Virus record (IMG/VR): IMGVR_UViG_3300042402_003740
Location: 28,328 to 92,327 of that record
Length of the DNA stretch: 64,000 nucleotides
From: a virus
Direction: 5' to 3' (one strand)
This document shows positions 1 through 9,500 of the stretch, in pieces. A program made the position numbers and the translations under genes. The notes beneath the pieces are model-generated. The model was not told the origin of the DNA and did no database searches. It worked only from the letters and a program-made list of their open reading frames with translations. Position 1 is the stretch's first letter; each line of letters begins with the position of its first letter.

Positions 1-2
1 AT

Positions 3-3000
3 GGTAATCCAATAGGAAAAGCAAGAGGTGAGACACTTGGTGGACAATTAGACCAAGAGTGGTGGTCGTTCTTCTCTGGACACATTGTTCCTACTTTTGG
101 ACAACATCGCATATATTCTGAAGCAATTCCTGATACTTCTATCATCAATGGTGTAGGAAAACCAAATCCATACATTGGTTTTAATACTATGGGATTTTCT
201 GAATTTATCCGTGCAGGATTTGGAGGAAGAACAAGCGATACCCCATCAACTCCATATCCAACAGATCGTACTCGTTTCCATTATCTACGAGAACTTGGAG
301 AAGTAGAAGTCGTTCACTCCCTTTCATTTGGTGAAGTTCCTTGGGTTGGTATAAGCGGTCCTAATGGGTTTAAACCGGGATACTATTGGTTCTTGGAGAG
401 ATTTGGAAAAACAGAATCAACATCTGGTTCTGGTCTTCCTCCTCTAGGAGCAGGAGAAGTGTATCTTCGGACAACTGTCACTCCAGGCTATGGAGAACAG
501 ATGTATATGGGTTATGTTGTTGCAGACCATTTACAAAAGTACTATACACATAATAATGATCCTACAAAAGTAAACGAAAATAAAACCAAACACATGGTTA
601 TGTTTGCAGCACCAACAAAGAGAAAATTACCAGATGACATACTTGAAGCAGAAAGAGTCAAATATGGAGTGACTCTTGACTTTAACCGCAGATTTCCAAC
701 AATAACTGAATATGCTAATTATATTGGTGCACTGAAGAACACCACACAGTCTCCTGATCCTGCAAATCCAAACTATGGAATACCATCAAGAATTATAGAC
801 ATAGAACCTATTGCTAAAGAATTTGCAGCAGAAGTAAGAGGTATGGAAACGGTTGATGGAATCGGAGGATCTATACTGCTCTATGTTCAGTCATGGGACG
901 CCTTTGCTGGTACCAAACTTTTTGGAATATCTGATGGACAGTTCTATGTTCCACAAGAAGATGTGGACATGGAAGAGACAAAGTTTAGAGATTGGATGGA
1001 TACTGTTATCGCTTCTTGGATAGAGAGGTATGGAACCTATCCAAAGCATATAATATGGAATCTCACAGAATATGGATTCTCTGGAAAAACTGGACCTCTG
1101 TATAACCGAGAGCCTATTGGATTTGAGATGGAGCGATACTTCTTTGATCCAGCAACACTTCCTTTTATTGCATCAGATGAAGGTCGTGGAGAGATAAACT
1201 CCTATAGCACCAGAGGACTTCCCTACTATGGTTTGGATGGTCCTGGAATAACATGGGATTCCAGTCAAAATTCCGAGCGTTTCTACAGCAGAGGATATGA
1301 TATTGCAAGGCTTGAAACAGCGGGAAAAGATCCTGTCGTACCAGCAAATCCACTCTATACAAGATCAAAAGACATTATTCTTGATATGATTGCAAAACTA
1401 AAGAGGTGGAGAACGGACCGTGGGATTCCCGCAAAGGTTGGAGTGTACCATGTACCTTTCATGCCTCGCTATCCATATAATGTGTATAAAGTGGAAGGAG
1501 TAAAGGAGAATTCACAAGCAGTCGTCTATGCTGCTGGTGGGTGGAATGATCTTGTCTGGCCAAAGCAGAGTACAGTACATCCTTATGGTGTTGGTGGGTG
1601 GTATACGCCACAAGAAACAAGCGAACTAAAGAAAGTAGTCAATCTAGAATTTAGAAAAAGATGGGAACCGATTGTTAAAGAGTCTGAAGTGCTTTTTCCT
1701 GAATTGTACAATGACAGTTGCAGAGAGAACATATTTGAAGATGGTAATGTTGAGGGTTGGATAGAGACTCACAGAAAAGTAGTAGATCTTGCAAATGAAT
1801 TCAAGACAATTCCTGCATGGTCAACAGAAGATCCAAATAAGGACAGCAACACAGAGGCTCCAGCAGGAGTGACTGTCGATATTATACCTCTTACTGCCTA
1901 TTCTGTTGTAAGACCTAACTGCGGTAGACTAGGAGAAGACGATCCTGTTGTAAAGAAAAACGGATCTCTCTATGCACACGAAAACCAAGAGTATACTCTT
2001 ACAGATTGGCTCCGTGACGAATATCTAAGACCAAAATTCAGAAGACCAGCAAAGGTTCAGGGACTCTCAATGTGGAGAGGGTTTGAATATAATGCAACAA
2101 ATGCACTGTACACATCTTCTTATACTGGAAAAGAAGAAGACCGTGAATGGGTATTGAAATATATTCAGGCAGAAGACGGAAAGGGAGTAACAATTGACTG
2201 GAATAATCCTGTTGATGTGGACATAAAGTTTAGACGATATCTCCAAATAATCAATGGGCTAACCAGAAGATATCTACACCGCTTTGACAGAGGAATTCCT
2301 CGTCGTGATATCCACCGACCATACTACCATGCTCCTTTTGCAGCAGGATGGAATCCTGGTATTTCCGCAGATGGATCTATGGCTAAACGATATCCAGAAT
2401 CCATAGGTGGAATGCCAATACCTGATGTTGTTCCTCTCCTTTGGGTAGGCTATGGTCCATCAGGTCAGACTTTTAGAAATGCATCAAATACTGGTGGTGT
2501 CTCTAATGAGATACTTGCAGATGTTCGTGAAAGAGCAAGTCTTATACCACCAGGAAAAAGAGTCATTATGCCTTGGTATTGGCAAATCGAATCTCCTGCT
2601 GGTCAGCGTCCAATGATTGACTACTATGAGAATACAACAGATGGAATGGTTTATGGTGGTACAAAATACCGAGCACACGAAACACCAGGTGGCGTTACAT
2701 TCCTCTCTCCTTGGGCTTACAATAATACAAGAGATGCAAAGAGTTCTATAACTGCTTTTCTACAACAGTGTGGTCAAACTGGCATATCTTTTGATGCGAT
2801 TGGTTCTGATTTTGAGAATTGGGGTTGGCTAGGACTTTCTTCCGTTAATCAATCTTTTGATGGTCCTTGGGGTCCAACAGGAGAACCAGCAGCACAAAAA
2901 ACGGTGACAATTGATGGCATTGATCGTAGTGTTGTTGTTCCTTGGAATGAATTGTACTCTTACTTGCAAGAACCAGATAATCGAATAGCATCAACAATTG

Positions 3001-6000
3001 TAAAAGATTCAAGATTTGCAGGACTGACAAACTACACAACAGGTCTGTCAATGGGTGGTGCTATAGAGAAAGTCTATAATCAAATTAGACCATTTATGTC
3101 TACACTTGTTAATGGGTATGGTTATTCTAATCCTGGTAATGAAGATAATGGTTTGACTGCTAGTCAGATAATGACATATTTTATCGTGGAAGGACCAACA
3201 GGAATTTCAGCAGCAACTGGTCCAGCATCAGTTGATGCTTATTATAATCCTGCGCTTCAAAACTGGCAAGCAGCAACAAGAGACAGAGGTCGTGAAATAG
3301 GAAATCCTTGGAGGCCACCATATACAAACAGCACATATCCTTTGGCTGCTGGTAAATCTGTCTCAATAAAACTTGCCTGGTTTGCATGGCAAAGAGCACT
3401 AGAATCTTTAGTACACGAAGACCACACACAGAGAAAGTGGGTTGACACTCTTCGTGGTAGTACAAGTAAAGAGATGAGAAATGTGGAATTTGCAGAATAT
3501 GATGCATTCCCTCTATCAGTTGGGGAAGGTGTATTCATTAGAGATCCGTATACGCATCCATTCTTGGCTTTAGGTGAGCAAGAGAACAGCGAGTACATTA
3601 ACCCAAGTCCAGAACAGTATGGATCTATTTTAGCAGACAGTATAAAGACGGCGGTTTACTATACAAATCCAACAACAGATGAACAAAAGTATATTATTAC
3701 TATTTGTGATGCAGGGCAAAATCCACCAGCAGGAACTGTAAGATTCGCCCCATCTTTTGATATTACAGCAGCCAGAAGTTGGATTTCATTGCTCATGGAA
3801 GTACAGTTGATGAGAGGAATTCTTCGTACTGATCCTAGTGCGTGGTTGAACTATACTCCTTGGGTAAATACTCCTTGGGATAATCCTGATTACAATGGAT
3901 TCTATCATACAATAGATCCTGTGAACACACCAGACATAGAAAGACGAACCTATTCGATTCAGTACTTTAGAGAATTGGTTTTCCATGCTCTACTCCACGG
4001 AGCAAAGTGGTTCCATCTTTTCAATGACATTCCCGGTAATGGTGGACTTGGCCTCTCTGCAAGATATCAAAACTTCTTGCAGGGAGTAACACTCATGCAG
4101 GGTATTTTCAATGAATGGAATTCTCTTACAAACTATAACCGTGTTCGTCCAGCATCGAATCCAACAGGAAACTACAATGCTCTTGTTGAAAGGGTGAATC
4201 TTTCAGACGCAGGAGCAAATCACGAAGGAGCAACAGGAACACTTATAAGCGGTGCTCGTGTTCTGTCCGCAGATTCTTTCGGACTGACAAGTAGTGTGCC
4301 ATTCGGAGCAAATCCAAATGAAACCTACATCTGGAGAATATCTGTTCCTCCACAAGGAGTCGGTTGTACATATGATCGTGTTGATATTCCAGGATTTGGA
4401 TCAGCAACACAGGATCTTCCTCTAACTGTTTATGTGCCAGCAAATGAAACAGGATTCTGGATCAAGAGAACAGGAAATCCATATAAACCCCAATACCGTT
4501 GGAGAAAACCAACAACCGATGGAATGGGCACAGTACTGAAGAACAGGGACTCTAGTGCCATAGGTTTCCCCTCAACAAATCCTAACAGTGTGTTTACTGG
4601 TGGTGATAGTGATGCAACAATTGGAAGCGGTGCTAACTCTGATATTCGTGTCATTGCTGCATGGAAGAGCGATCCAATACCCTTTGATAAGAGTACAGAA
4701 ACAACAGTAACTATATGTGCCTACCATCCATCGGGTATACAGCGTGTAGAGGCTTCTCTTAATGGAGGATTAACCGCATCAATTGTAGGAAACTCTCCTA
4801 TAAATGATCGGTATCAGGAATTCACATTTGGTATTCCCCAAAATCTTCCGCAAACAACAGGGTTCCCAACAGGAACTCTCCATGAGATCCGTGCAAAGAT
4901 ATTCCCTGTTGAAGGAAAGCCCCGTATACTTGGAGGTCAACCGACAGACGCTTCGGTCTACTATACAGCGGCAACATCTCTTATGAGAGTCGCTCCAACA
5001 AAAGAACAGGCAAATGAAACTTCATATTTCTTGTGCAATGAAAATCCACATGAAGTATCAGTTCTTAATAATTCTTGGGTAGTGAATATGGGAACTTCTC
5101 AGTATAGTGATTTGAGAAATGCAATACTTTTTGAATTAGGAAATCGCACAGGTTCCGATGTGTTAACAGAAGGTTCTGGAGGCAATAATTCCAATGGAAA
5201 CTGGACTCCTTTCAACAGAAAGTTTGTAAAGATAAAAGTAAAAAATCAAACGAACTCAAATTTAAATATCCTTGGAGATCCTGGAACAGTTTCTGTTGGT
5301 GGATTTCTCTTTGTTGTGGATAGAAACGGTGCTCCAACTGGTTTATTTGATCCAACATGGAATCTGCTTGCATCTTCATTTGATTTCTCGGGTAAGGCTC
5401 TAGTAATAGAGAGGGACTCTGGATCATCAACAACTCCAACAATGAAGGCGAGCACAACAGGAAACACAAATCCTCCTCCTCGTCCAGCAGGATTTTCCAC
5501 AGCAGTTCCTGGTGCAAATCAACCGTTTAGCAATCCCAATTCTGTATATGCCATACCTCTAGGATTGTTTAATCCTGGAAGTTTCGATGCATATTGCACA
5601 TTTCAAAATAGAATATACAGATTAAATAAGAGCCTTGCGGATAGGAGTGGTTCATTTGAATTTGGTGGAGCAGGATTCACTCCTAATGAATTGTCTGCTC
5701 CAAGCGGGACAGACACAAGTAATTCCACATGGATATTTGAATCAGGTACAGGAGATTACGAAACAGCAGTTGGAACATCCAGAAGTGTTAATTGTCTAGG
5801 AGTAGGAAGAATTAAGTTCAAGAATGTTATAGTAGACCGTGGATCAGTATTGGAATTCTCTGGAAATAACAGGCTTCAATTCGATGGTGTAACTTTTACC
5901 TCATCACTACAGCCTCCAACAGAATCCAGAGTTATTGCAACAACACATATGGCTTCATTCACAGGATGTAACATTGATGCTGATAATCCCACACGACATG

Positions 6001-7457
6001 GATTCAATGGAGCCAGAAGAGTATACGGTTGCAATGCGGCAAATATCTACACTGGAGCATTTATTGATAATCTCATGGTGCAGTCTTCTAGTGCAACAGG
6101 AGCACAACAAAAAGACAACAAGTCTGCTAATCCAATACTAAAGAGTAATTTCTCTCTCAAGAATGCAATCTATAGTGATATCACAATTTCTGGATCTTCA
6201 GGGGAAAAACTACAAGAAGGTGTCTTGATAGGAACAGGTGGTGGGATAATATCTGGTGTACAGGGTGCTTGTGCAGACCATGAGGGATTGGTGTTCCGAA
6301 ACATCTCTCTTGATTATGGGGCAATAAATGTTAGTCTTGATAAAAAGGGAATTCTTATAAACGGAAATGCCCATCAAGTTTTCCTTGATGGATTGAGTTT
6401 CTCTACAGAATCGGTAAATATTGATAACTCCTACAAAGTGGTTGCCGATGCTCTGCGTACAGGTACTCCTCCTATTAGTGGTTTTGGAGCAAAACCACAA
6501 AGAGTCTCTAGTATAGGAGGCACAAGAACTGCCGTGATCTTTGATGATCCTTCTATTCTGCTAAGACCGATTATATTCGGACCAGAAGGCTCAACATTCT
6601 CTTCACGAAATTTTGCTGTTGGGGTCAATTACAACACTAATTTTGGAATAACCATGAGTTCTGTTCAAGAGAGTGTTCCGAATATTTCTGAAGCAAGAGC
6701 ATATATCAGAGGAATACCACAAGTTACTGGAACAGGAGTTATTTCTAACAATAATTTTTCACTCTATATCTCCGGAATGGAGAGCAATGCTGCTAAAATT
6801 GGAGGAGTTGTTGGTTGGACTGCACCGTTTATCCAATCAACACTTTCTAACGGGACTGTTCTTGTAAATGTGAGTAGTGGACTAAATCCTGGAAATGTAA
6901 TCACTGTTGGAGTAACTCTAAGCACATTCTATACACAGAGGTACATTAGTGCAGGACTAACAATTGAACCTGTATCAGGAGCAACATTCCATGTCATGCC
7001 ATCAGTATTTGATTCTACTGGCGTTTGGAGTGTGAGTAATGGAAATATTCCTATATCGCATTGGTTGAAAGTAGGAAATAATGGTGTTTCGTGGATTACA
7101 AATCCAACTACAACTGCCTCAATAAGACTAAAAATACGATCTCCTTTTTCTACAACGCTTACTGGAGATATCGGAAATCTAGTTGTGGGTCCGATACCAA
7201 CTAGTAATACTTTGTTTATATTAGATTGGAATAGTCCAGGAAAAACAGGAGCGATTGTTGTTGGAGGAGAGACATACGGTCTTGGTACTGCTGCTGCCGC
7301 TCAAGAGAATGCAACAACCATAGCAAAAATACCAATACTCTGGACAACAGGACCGTCAGCAGGACAACCAATATGGCCTGGTTCCACGGCAAATTTCCCT
7401 GATTTTAGCCGTGGATCTTGGAAAATCATCTATCCACAAGGTAGTCCTGTAGGATAA
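3..7457 (+). CDS. Giant tail-fibre/spike-like protein (5' end outside window)
   Basis: The frame is open from base 3, so the first ATG in the window (189) is probably internal and the gene starts to the left. At least 2,484 residues are encoded. The first part reads like two TIM-barrel-type glycan hydrolase folds, with Trp/Tyr-rich loops and motifs such as SFDAIGSDFENWG and FHALLHGAKWFHLFND. Around residues 1,900-2,200 there are short alternating strand repeats (KFKNVIVDRG, LQFDGVTFTS, LVFRNISLDY) typical of right-handed beta-helices of tailspikes. The C-terminus is Gly/Thr/Val-rich. The likely role is a virion-surface adhesin or depolymerase. Size, fold pattern and the small companion gene behind it support this; no catalytic residue can be assigned safely. 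Confidence 0.75.
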   Translation, partial: GNPIGKARGETLGGQLDQEWWSFFSGHIVPTFGQHRIYSEAIPDTSIINGVGKPNPYIGFNTMGFSEFIRAGFGGRTSDTPSTPYPTDRTRFHYLRELGEVEVVHSLSFGEVPWVGISGPNGFKPGYYWFLERFGKTESTSGSGLPPLGAGEVYLRTTVTPGYGEQMYMGYVVADHLQKYYTHNNDPTKVNENKTKHMVMFAAPTKRKLPDDILEAERVKYGVTLDFNRRFPTITEYANYIGALKNTTQSPDPANPNYGIPSRIIDIEPIAKEFAAEVRGMETVDGIGGSILLYVQSWDAFAGTKLFGISDGQFYVPQEDVDMEETKFRDWMDTVIASWIERYGTYPKHIIWNLTEYGFSGKTGPLYNREPIGFEMERYFFDPATLPFIASDEGRGEINSYSTRGLPYYGLDGPGITWDSSQNSERFYSRGYDIARLETAGKDPVVPANPLYTRSKDIILDMIAKLKRWRTDRGIPAKVGVYHVPFMPRYPYNVYKVEGVKENSQAVVYAAGGWNDLVWPKQSTVHPYGVGGWYTPQETSELKKVVNLEFRKRWEPIVKESEVLFPELYNDSCRENIFEDGNVEGWIETHRKVVDLANEFKTIPAWSTEDPNKDSNTEAPAGVTVDIIPLTAYSVVRPNCGRLGEDDPVVKKNGSLYAHENQEYTLTDWLRDEYLRPKFRRPAKVQGLSMWRGFEYNATNALYTSSYTGKEEDREWVLKYIQAEDGKGVTIDWNNPVDVDIKFRRYLQIINGLTRRYLHRFDRGIPRRDIHRPYYHAPFAAGWNPGISADGSMAKRYPESIGGMPIPDVVPLLWVGYGPSGQTFRNASNTGGVSNEILADVRERASLIPPGKRVIMPWYWQIESPAGQRPMIDYYENTTDGMVYGGTKYRAHETPGGVTFLSPWAYNNTRDAKSSITAFLQQCGQTGISFDAIGSDFENWGWLGLSSVNQSFDGPWGPTGEPAAQKTVTIDGIDRSVVVPWNELYSYLQEPDNRIASTIVKDSRFAGLTNYTTGLSMGGAIEKVYNQIRPFMSTLVNGYGYSNPGNEDNGLTASQIMTYFIVEGPTGISAATGPASVDAYYNPALQNWQAATRDRGREIGNPWRPPYTNSTYPLAAGKSVSIKLAWFAWQRALESLVHEDHTQRKWVDTLRGSTSKEMRNVEFAEYDAFPLSVGEGVFIRDPYTHPFLALGEQENSEYINPSPEQYGSILADSIKTAVYYTNPTTDEQKYIITICDAGQNPPAGTVRFAPSFDITAARSWISLLMEVQLMRGILRTDPSAWLNYTPWVNTPWDNPDYNGFYHTIDPVNTPDIERRTYSIQYFRELVFHALLHGAKWFHLFNDIPGNGGLGLSARYQNFLQGVTLMQGIFNEWNSLTNYNRVRPASNPTGNYNALVERVNLSDAGANHEGATGTLISGARVLSADSFGLTSSVPFGANPNETYIWRISVPPQGVGCTYDRVDIPGFGSATQDLPLTVYVPANETGFWIKRTGNPYKPQYRWRKPTTDGMGTVLKNRDSSAIGFPSTNPNSVFTGGDSDATIGSGANSDIRVIAAWKSDPIPFDKSTETTVTICAYHPSGIQRVEASLNGGLTASIVGNSPINDRYQEFTFGIPQNLPQTTGFPTGTLHEIRAKIFPVEGKPRILGGQPTDASVYYTAATSLMRVAPTKEQANETSYFLCNENPHEVSVLNNSWVVNMGTSQYSDLRNAILFELGNRTGSDVLTEGSGGNNSNGNWTPFNRKFVKIKVKNQTNSNLNILGDPGTVSVGGFLFVVDRNGAPTGLFDPTWNLLASSFDFSGKALVIERDSGSSTTPTMKASTTGNTNPPPRPAGFSTAVPGANQPFSNPNSVYAIPLGLFNPGSFDAYCTFQNRIYRLNKSLADRSGSFEFGGAGFTPNELSAPSGTDTSNSTWIFESGTGDYETAVGTSRSVNCLGVGRIKFKNVIVDRGSVLEFSGNNRLQFDGVTFTSSLQPPTESRVIATTHMASFTGCNIDADNPTRHGFNGARRVYGCNAANIYTGAFIDNLMVQSSSATGAQQKDNKSANPILKSNFSLKNAIYSDITISGSSGEKLQEGVLIGTGGGIISGVQGACADHEGLVFRNISLDYGAINVSLDKKGILINGNAHQVFLDGLSFSTESVNIDNSYKVVADALRTGTPPISGFGAKPQRVSSIGGTRTAVIFDDPSILLRPIIFGPEGSTFSSRNFAVGVNYNTNFGITMSSVQESVPNISEARAYIRGIPQVTGTGVISNNNFSLYISGMESNAAKIGGVVGWTAPFIQSTLSNGTVLVNVSSGLNPGNVITVGVTLSTFYTQRYISAGLTIEPVSGATFHVMPSVFDSTGVWSVSNGNIPISHWLKVGNNGVSWITNPTTTASIRLKIRSPFSTTLTGDIGNLVVGPIPTSNTLFILDWNSPGKTGAIVVGGETYGLGTAAAAQENATTIAKIPILWTTGPSAGQPIWPGSTANFPDFSRGSWKIIYPQGSPVG

Positions 7458-7460
7458 ATA
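7453..7460 (+). promoter_or_regulatory. T4-type late promoter-like box (GATAAATA)
   Basis: GATAAATA overlaps the stop codon of the giant protein and lies 29 bases before the start of the next gene. It resembles the T4 late consensus TATAAATA, read by a gp55-type sigma with gp33, which this phage encodes. Part of the match is the stop codon context, so chance is possible. Confidence 0.5.
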
Positions 7461-7488
7461 CATAGAAATAAGATAAAAGGAGAAAATA

Positions 7489-7842
7489 ATGCCATTCAGA
7501 ACAACTAATAGTAACCCCAATCCACCCCTGTTTTTGGGAAATATCACTCCAGGAGTTGGAGGAACAGCACTAGGTGCTGCATTAAGAAATTTGGGGATAA
7601 CAACAGCCAATTTCTTTGGACAAACTAGCAGTAATCCCTCACTCGGGGAAGGACTGTACTTCTCTGTACATGGATCACAGACTTTTAAAGTATTTGGTAA
7701 TTCTGGAGAGTGTGCAGCAAATGCCAATAGACATTTCACTCTGCTTCCAAACTCTTACGAGTTTATGCCTATAAAGAATCCAGAAAATTTATGGATTGTT
7801 GGATCTGCTGCTGGAGCCACTCTATCCGTTCGTGGACACTAA
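7489..7842 (+). CDS. Small virion-type protein, 117 aa
   Basis: Start ATG 7489 follows a strong AAAGGAG. The protein is Gly/Asn/Thr-rich and ends in VRGH, like the IWGH end of the long fibre at 10.5-15.1 kb. It lacks membrane segments and Cys pairs. Its beta-rich pattern and its place after a giant surface protein suggest a fibre tip, cap or head-decoration protein. No family is recognised. The stop codon is one base from the 3' end of a convergent tRNA-Gln. Confidence 0.7.
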   Translation: MPFRTTNSNPNPPLFLGNITPGVGGTALGAALRNLGITTANFFGQTSSNPSLGEGLYFSVHGSQTFKVFGNSGECAANANRHFTLLPNSYEFMPIKNPENLWIVGSAAGATLSVRGH

Positions 7843-7843
7843 A

Positions 7844-7914
7844 TTCCCTTGCTTGGATTCGAACCAAGAAAAAGAGATCCAAAGTCTCTCGTGTTACCGT
7901 TACACTACAAGGGA
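7844..7914 (-). tRNA. tRNA-Gln (anticodon TTG)
   Basis: Acceptor arms TCCCTTG/CAAGGGA, T arm CTTGG-TTCGAAT-CCAAG, and anticodon loop CTTTGGA on an AGAGA/TCTCT stem, with discriminator A. First of a four-tRNA plus tmRNA cluster with gaps of only 1-5 bases, so it is probably processed from one transcript together with the gp32 operon upstream. Confidence 0.93.
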
Positions 7915-7915
7915 A

Positions 7916-8005
7916 AGGAAGAAGTGGGATTCGAACCCACGGTAGACATCGAATGCCTACGCCGGTTTTCAAGACCAGTGCCTTTAACCACTCAGCCATT
8001 CTTCC
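7916..8005 (-). tRNA. tRNA-Ser (anticodon TGA)
   Basis: Acceptor GGAAGAA/TTCTTCC, anticodon stem CTGGT/ACCGG with loop CTTGAAA, a long variable arm as expected for Ser, and T arm GTGGG-TTCGAAT-CCCAC. CCA is not encoded. Confidence 0.95.
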
Positions 8006-8010
8006 ATCAG

Positions 8011-8083
8011 TGGACTGAGGGGGACTTGAACCCCCAACCTCTGCCTTGCAAAGGCAGCGTTCCCCCAGTTGAACTATCAGCCC
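8011..8083 (-). tRNA. tRNA-Ala (anticodon TGC)
   Basis: Acceptor GGGCTGA/TCAGTCC (one G-T pair), anticodon stem CTGCC/GGCAG with loop TTTGCAA, and a T arm with GGGGG/CCCCC around TTCAAGT. Confidence 0.94.
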
Positions 8084-8087
8084 AGAA

Positions 8088-8169
8088 TCCGAGAGGCGGG
8101 ACTCGAACCCGCAAGCCGAAAGGCAGCAGATTTTAAGTCTGCCGTGTATGCCAATTCCACCACTCTCAG
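8088..8169 (-). tRNA. tRNA-Leu (anticodon TAA)
   Basis: Acceptor CTGAGAG/CTCTCGG (one T-G pair), the D arm TGGTGGAATTGG typical of Leu, anticodon stem GCAGA/TCTGC with loop CTTAAAA, a long variable arm, and T arm GCGGG-TTCGAGT-CCCGC. Confidence 0.94.
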
Positions 8170-8172
8170 TCA

Positions 8173-8500
8173 TGGAGTCGGGGGGATTTGCACCCCCGTC
8201 CAGAACCACATCAAAGACAAACTTCTACGGAACCTAGTCCGTGTTCTGTACAGCATCGGGACACGGACATCCCTTTGCAGTTTGCGAATCGTTTAGTTCA
8301 ACAGCCTTACGATTCCTATGGCAGTCTATCCGATGGTTTGGGAGGGGTAGATATCGGAGTCTCTACCCCTCCCTTGCCGCTTCAAGCAGCGAGACGAACT
8401 GTGTTAGCAGTTATTGTGTGGTCGATTTTATACAGAGCCGTTCGACCAACTCTGGTGCGCCGTTTGTCTCCTACTTAGCCTGTCGAATCTACTCGACCCC
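8173..8500 (-). ncRNA. ssrA: tmRNA (transfer-messenger RNA)
   Basis: The 5' end reads GGGGTCGAGTAGATTCGACA, the hallmark start of one-piece tmRNA. The 3' end has a T arm GGGGG-TGCAAAT-CCCCC and the acceptor strand CGACTCC, which pairs with the 5' GGGGTCG; discriminator A. Length is 328 nt. A tag frame ends in Leu-Ala-Ala-stop at 8382-8384. If GAC at 8421-8423, following the usual A-rich stretch, is the resume codon, the tag is DHTITANTVRLAA. The canonical LAA end would send tagged proteins to ClpXP-type proteases. The 5' end abuts the stop codon of gp32 and four tRNAs follow. The resume codon is inferred; the RNA itself is clear. Confidence 0.93.
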
Positions 8501-9421
8501 TTACTCATCATTTCGGGCAAGACGCTCAAAGTATGACATGGCATCTCCCGAAAACTCGTCTTCTTCATTCTCACGCTTGATTTCCTTTGCCGAACGGGAC
8601 TTTGGAGAGGAACCAAACTGCTCCGCTGCCTGTTCAACCTCATCGTCAAGGTCTTCTGCCCGCTTTGGAGCAGACACAGATCCACCAATGACCGAATCAA
8701 ACTTACGCTTGAGTTCATCATATCCCTTGAACTCCTTTGGATTGGTGAAATCCTTCAGCGAATACTGACTCTTCCACAGAGCCTCCAACTTCGCATCGTC
8801 GCCACCAAAGAGAGCCGCAGGATTGGCAAACTCCGACTTGTCGTAGTTGATGTAGCCATCCACCTTGCGAACCTTCAGTTTAAAATCCGCTCCCTTCCAA
8901 AAGTCGAAGGGATTCACAGCCTCTTCATCTTGGAACTGTGGGTGCATCTTCTCTTCAATCTTCTCAAAGATCTTCTTCCCATACTTGTATAGGAATACCT
9001 TGCCCTCGTTCTGTGGTGCAGAGGGATCGGAAATGACAAGAATATTGGAGACATACGCCAACTTGCGCTTGCGGTCACGGGCAATAGACTTGTCCGACTC
9101 CACTCCGCTGTTCCACAACTCGTTGTTTGCCTCGCAGACTGGACACTTCTGACCAATCGTGGTTGGACAATTCTCAATGAACCATCCACCCTTGCCTTGG
9201 AATCCGTGCGAGAACTGGCGCACCCACGGCAGATCCTCTCCATCGCTTGGAGGGAGGAAACGGATTACTGCATAGCCGTTGCTGGACTTGTCAAGGGTGG
9301 GCTTCCAAATGCGGTTGTCCTCATAGGACGATTCCCCGCCACCCTTCTTCAATTTCTCTGCCTCATTGAGCAGACGCTTCATGCTGTCGTTTGAATTCTT
9401 CTTTAGATCTTTAAAACTCAT
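8501..9421 (-). CDS. 32: Single-stranded DNA-binding protein, T4 gp32-like
   Basis: Coats single-stranded DNA in replication, recombination and repair. T4 gp32 landmarks are in order: a basic N-terminal LKK cooperativity region; WKP...NGYAVIRFLP; a zinc-binding set (H in FSHGF, then ENCP, KCPVC); NILVISDPSAPQNEGKVFLYKYGKKIFEKI; FKLKVRKVDGYINYDKS; and a very acidic tail for protein partners. About 306 residues, the T4 size. ATG 9421 is preferred over an upstream GTG at 9427 because AGGAG lies 8 bases before the ATG but only one base before the GTG. Transcribed after gp33 and gp59, with its own TTGACT-N16-TATACT promoter inside the end of gp59. Confidence 0.95.
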   Translation of the reverse strand: MSFKDLKKNSNDSMKRLLNEAEKLKKGGGESSYEDNRIWKPTLDKSSNGYAVIRFLPPSDGEDLPWVRQFSHGFQGKGGWFIENCPTTIGQKCPVCEANNELWNSGVESDKSIARDRKRKLAYVSNILVISDPSAPQNEGKVFLYKYGKKIFEKIEEKMHPQFQDEEAVNPFDFWKGADFKLKVRKVDGYINYDKSEFANPAALFGGDDAKLEALWKSQYSLKDFTNPKEFKGYDELKRKFDSVIGGSVSAPKRAEDLDDEVEQAAEQFGSSPKSRSAKEIKRENEEDEFSGDAMSYFERLARNDE

Positions 9422-9437
9422 ATTCACGCTCCTTTGT

Positions 9438-9470
9438 TGTGTACGATGTGTACGGTGTGTTCGATGTGTA
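9438..9470. repeat. Imperfect 9-bp tandem repeat in the gp32 leader
   Basis: On the + strand TGTACGATG, TGTACGGTG and TGTTCGATG follow each other directly, then TGTAGAAG. The block lies between the gp32 promoter and its ribosome site, so the mRNA leader holds C/A-rich ACACAUCG-type repeats with little structure. T4 gp32 represses its own translation by coating such a leader, so this is a good candidate translational operator (inference). Confidence 0.65.
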
Positions 9471-9472
9471 GA

Positions 9473-9500
9473 AGTATATAGCGTCGAAACGGAAAGTCAA
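9473..9500 (-). promoter_or_regulatory. Sigma-70-type promoter for gp32
   Basis: TTGACT, 16 bases, TATACT on the minus strand, about 50 bases upstream of the gp32 start and inside the last codons of gp59. The same box pair recurs throughout the window. Confidence 0.75.

Noticed and set aside
7769-8296. Several overlapping 75-146-codon frames
   Set aside because: They run through four tRNAs and the tmRNA on either strand; RNA structure explains the region.
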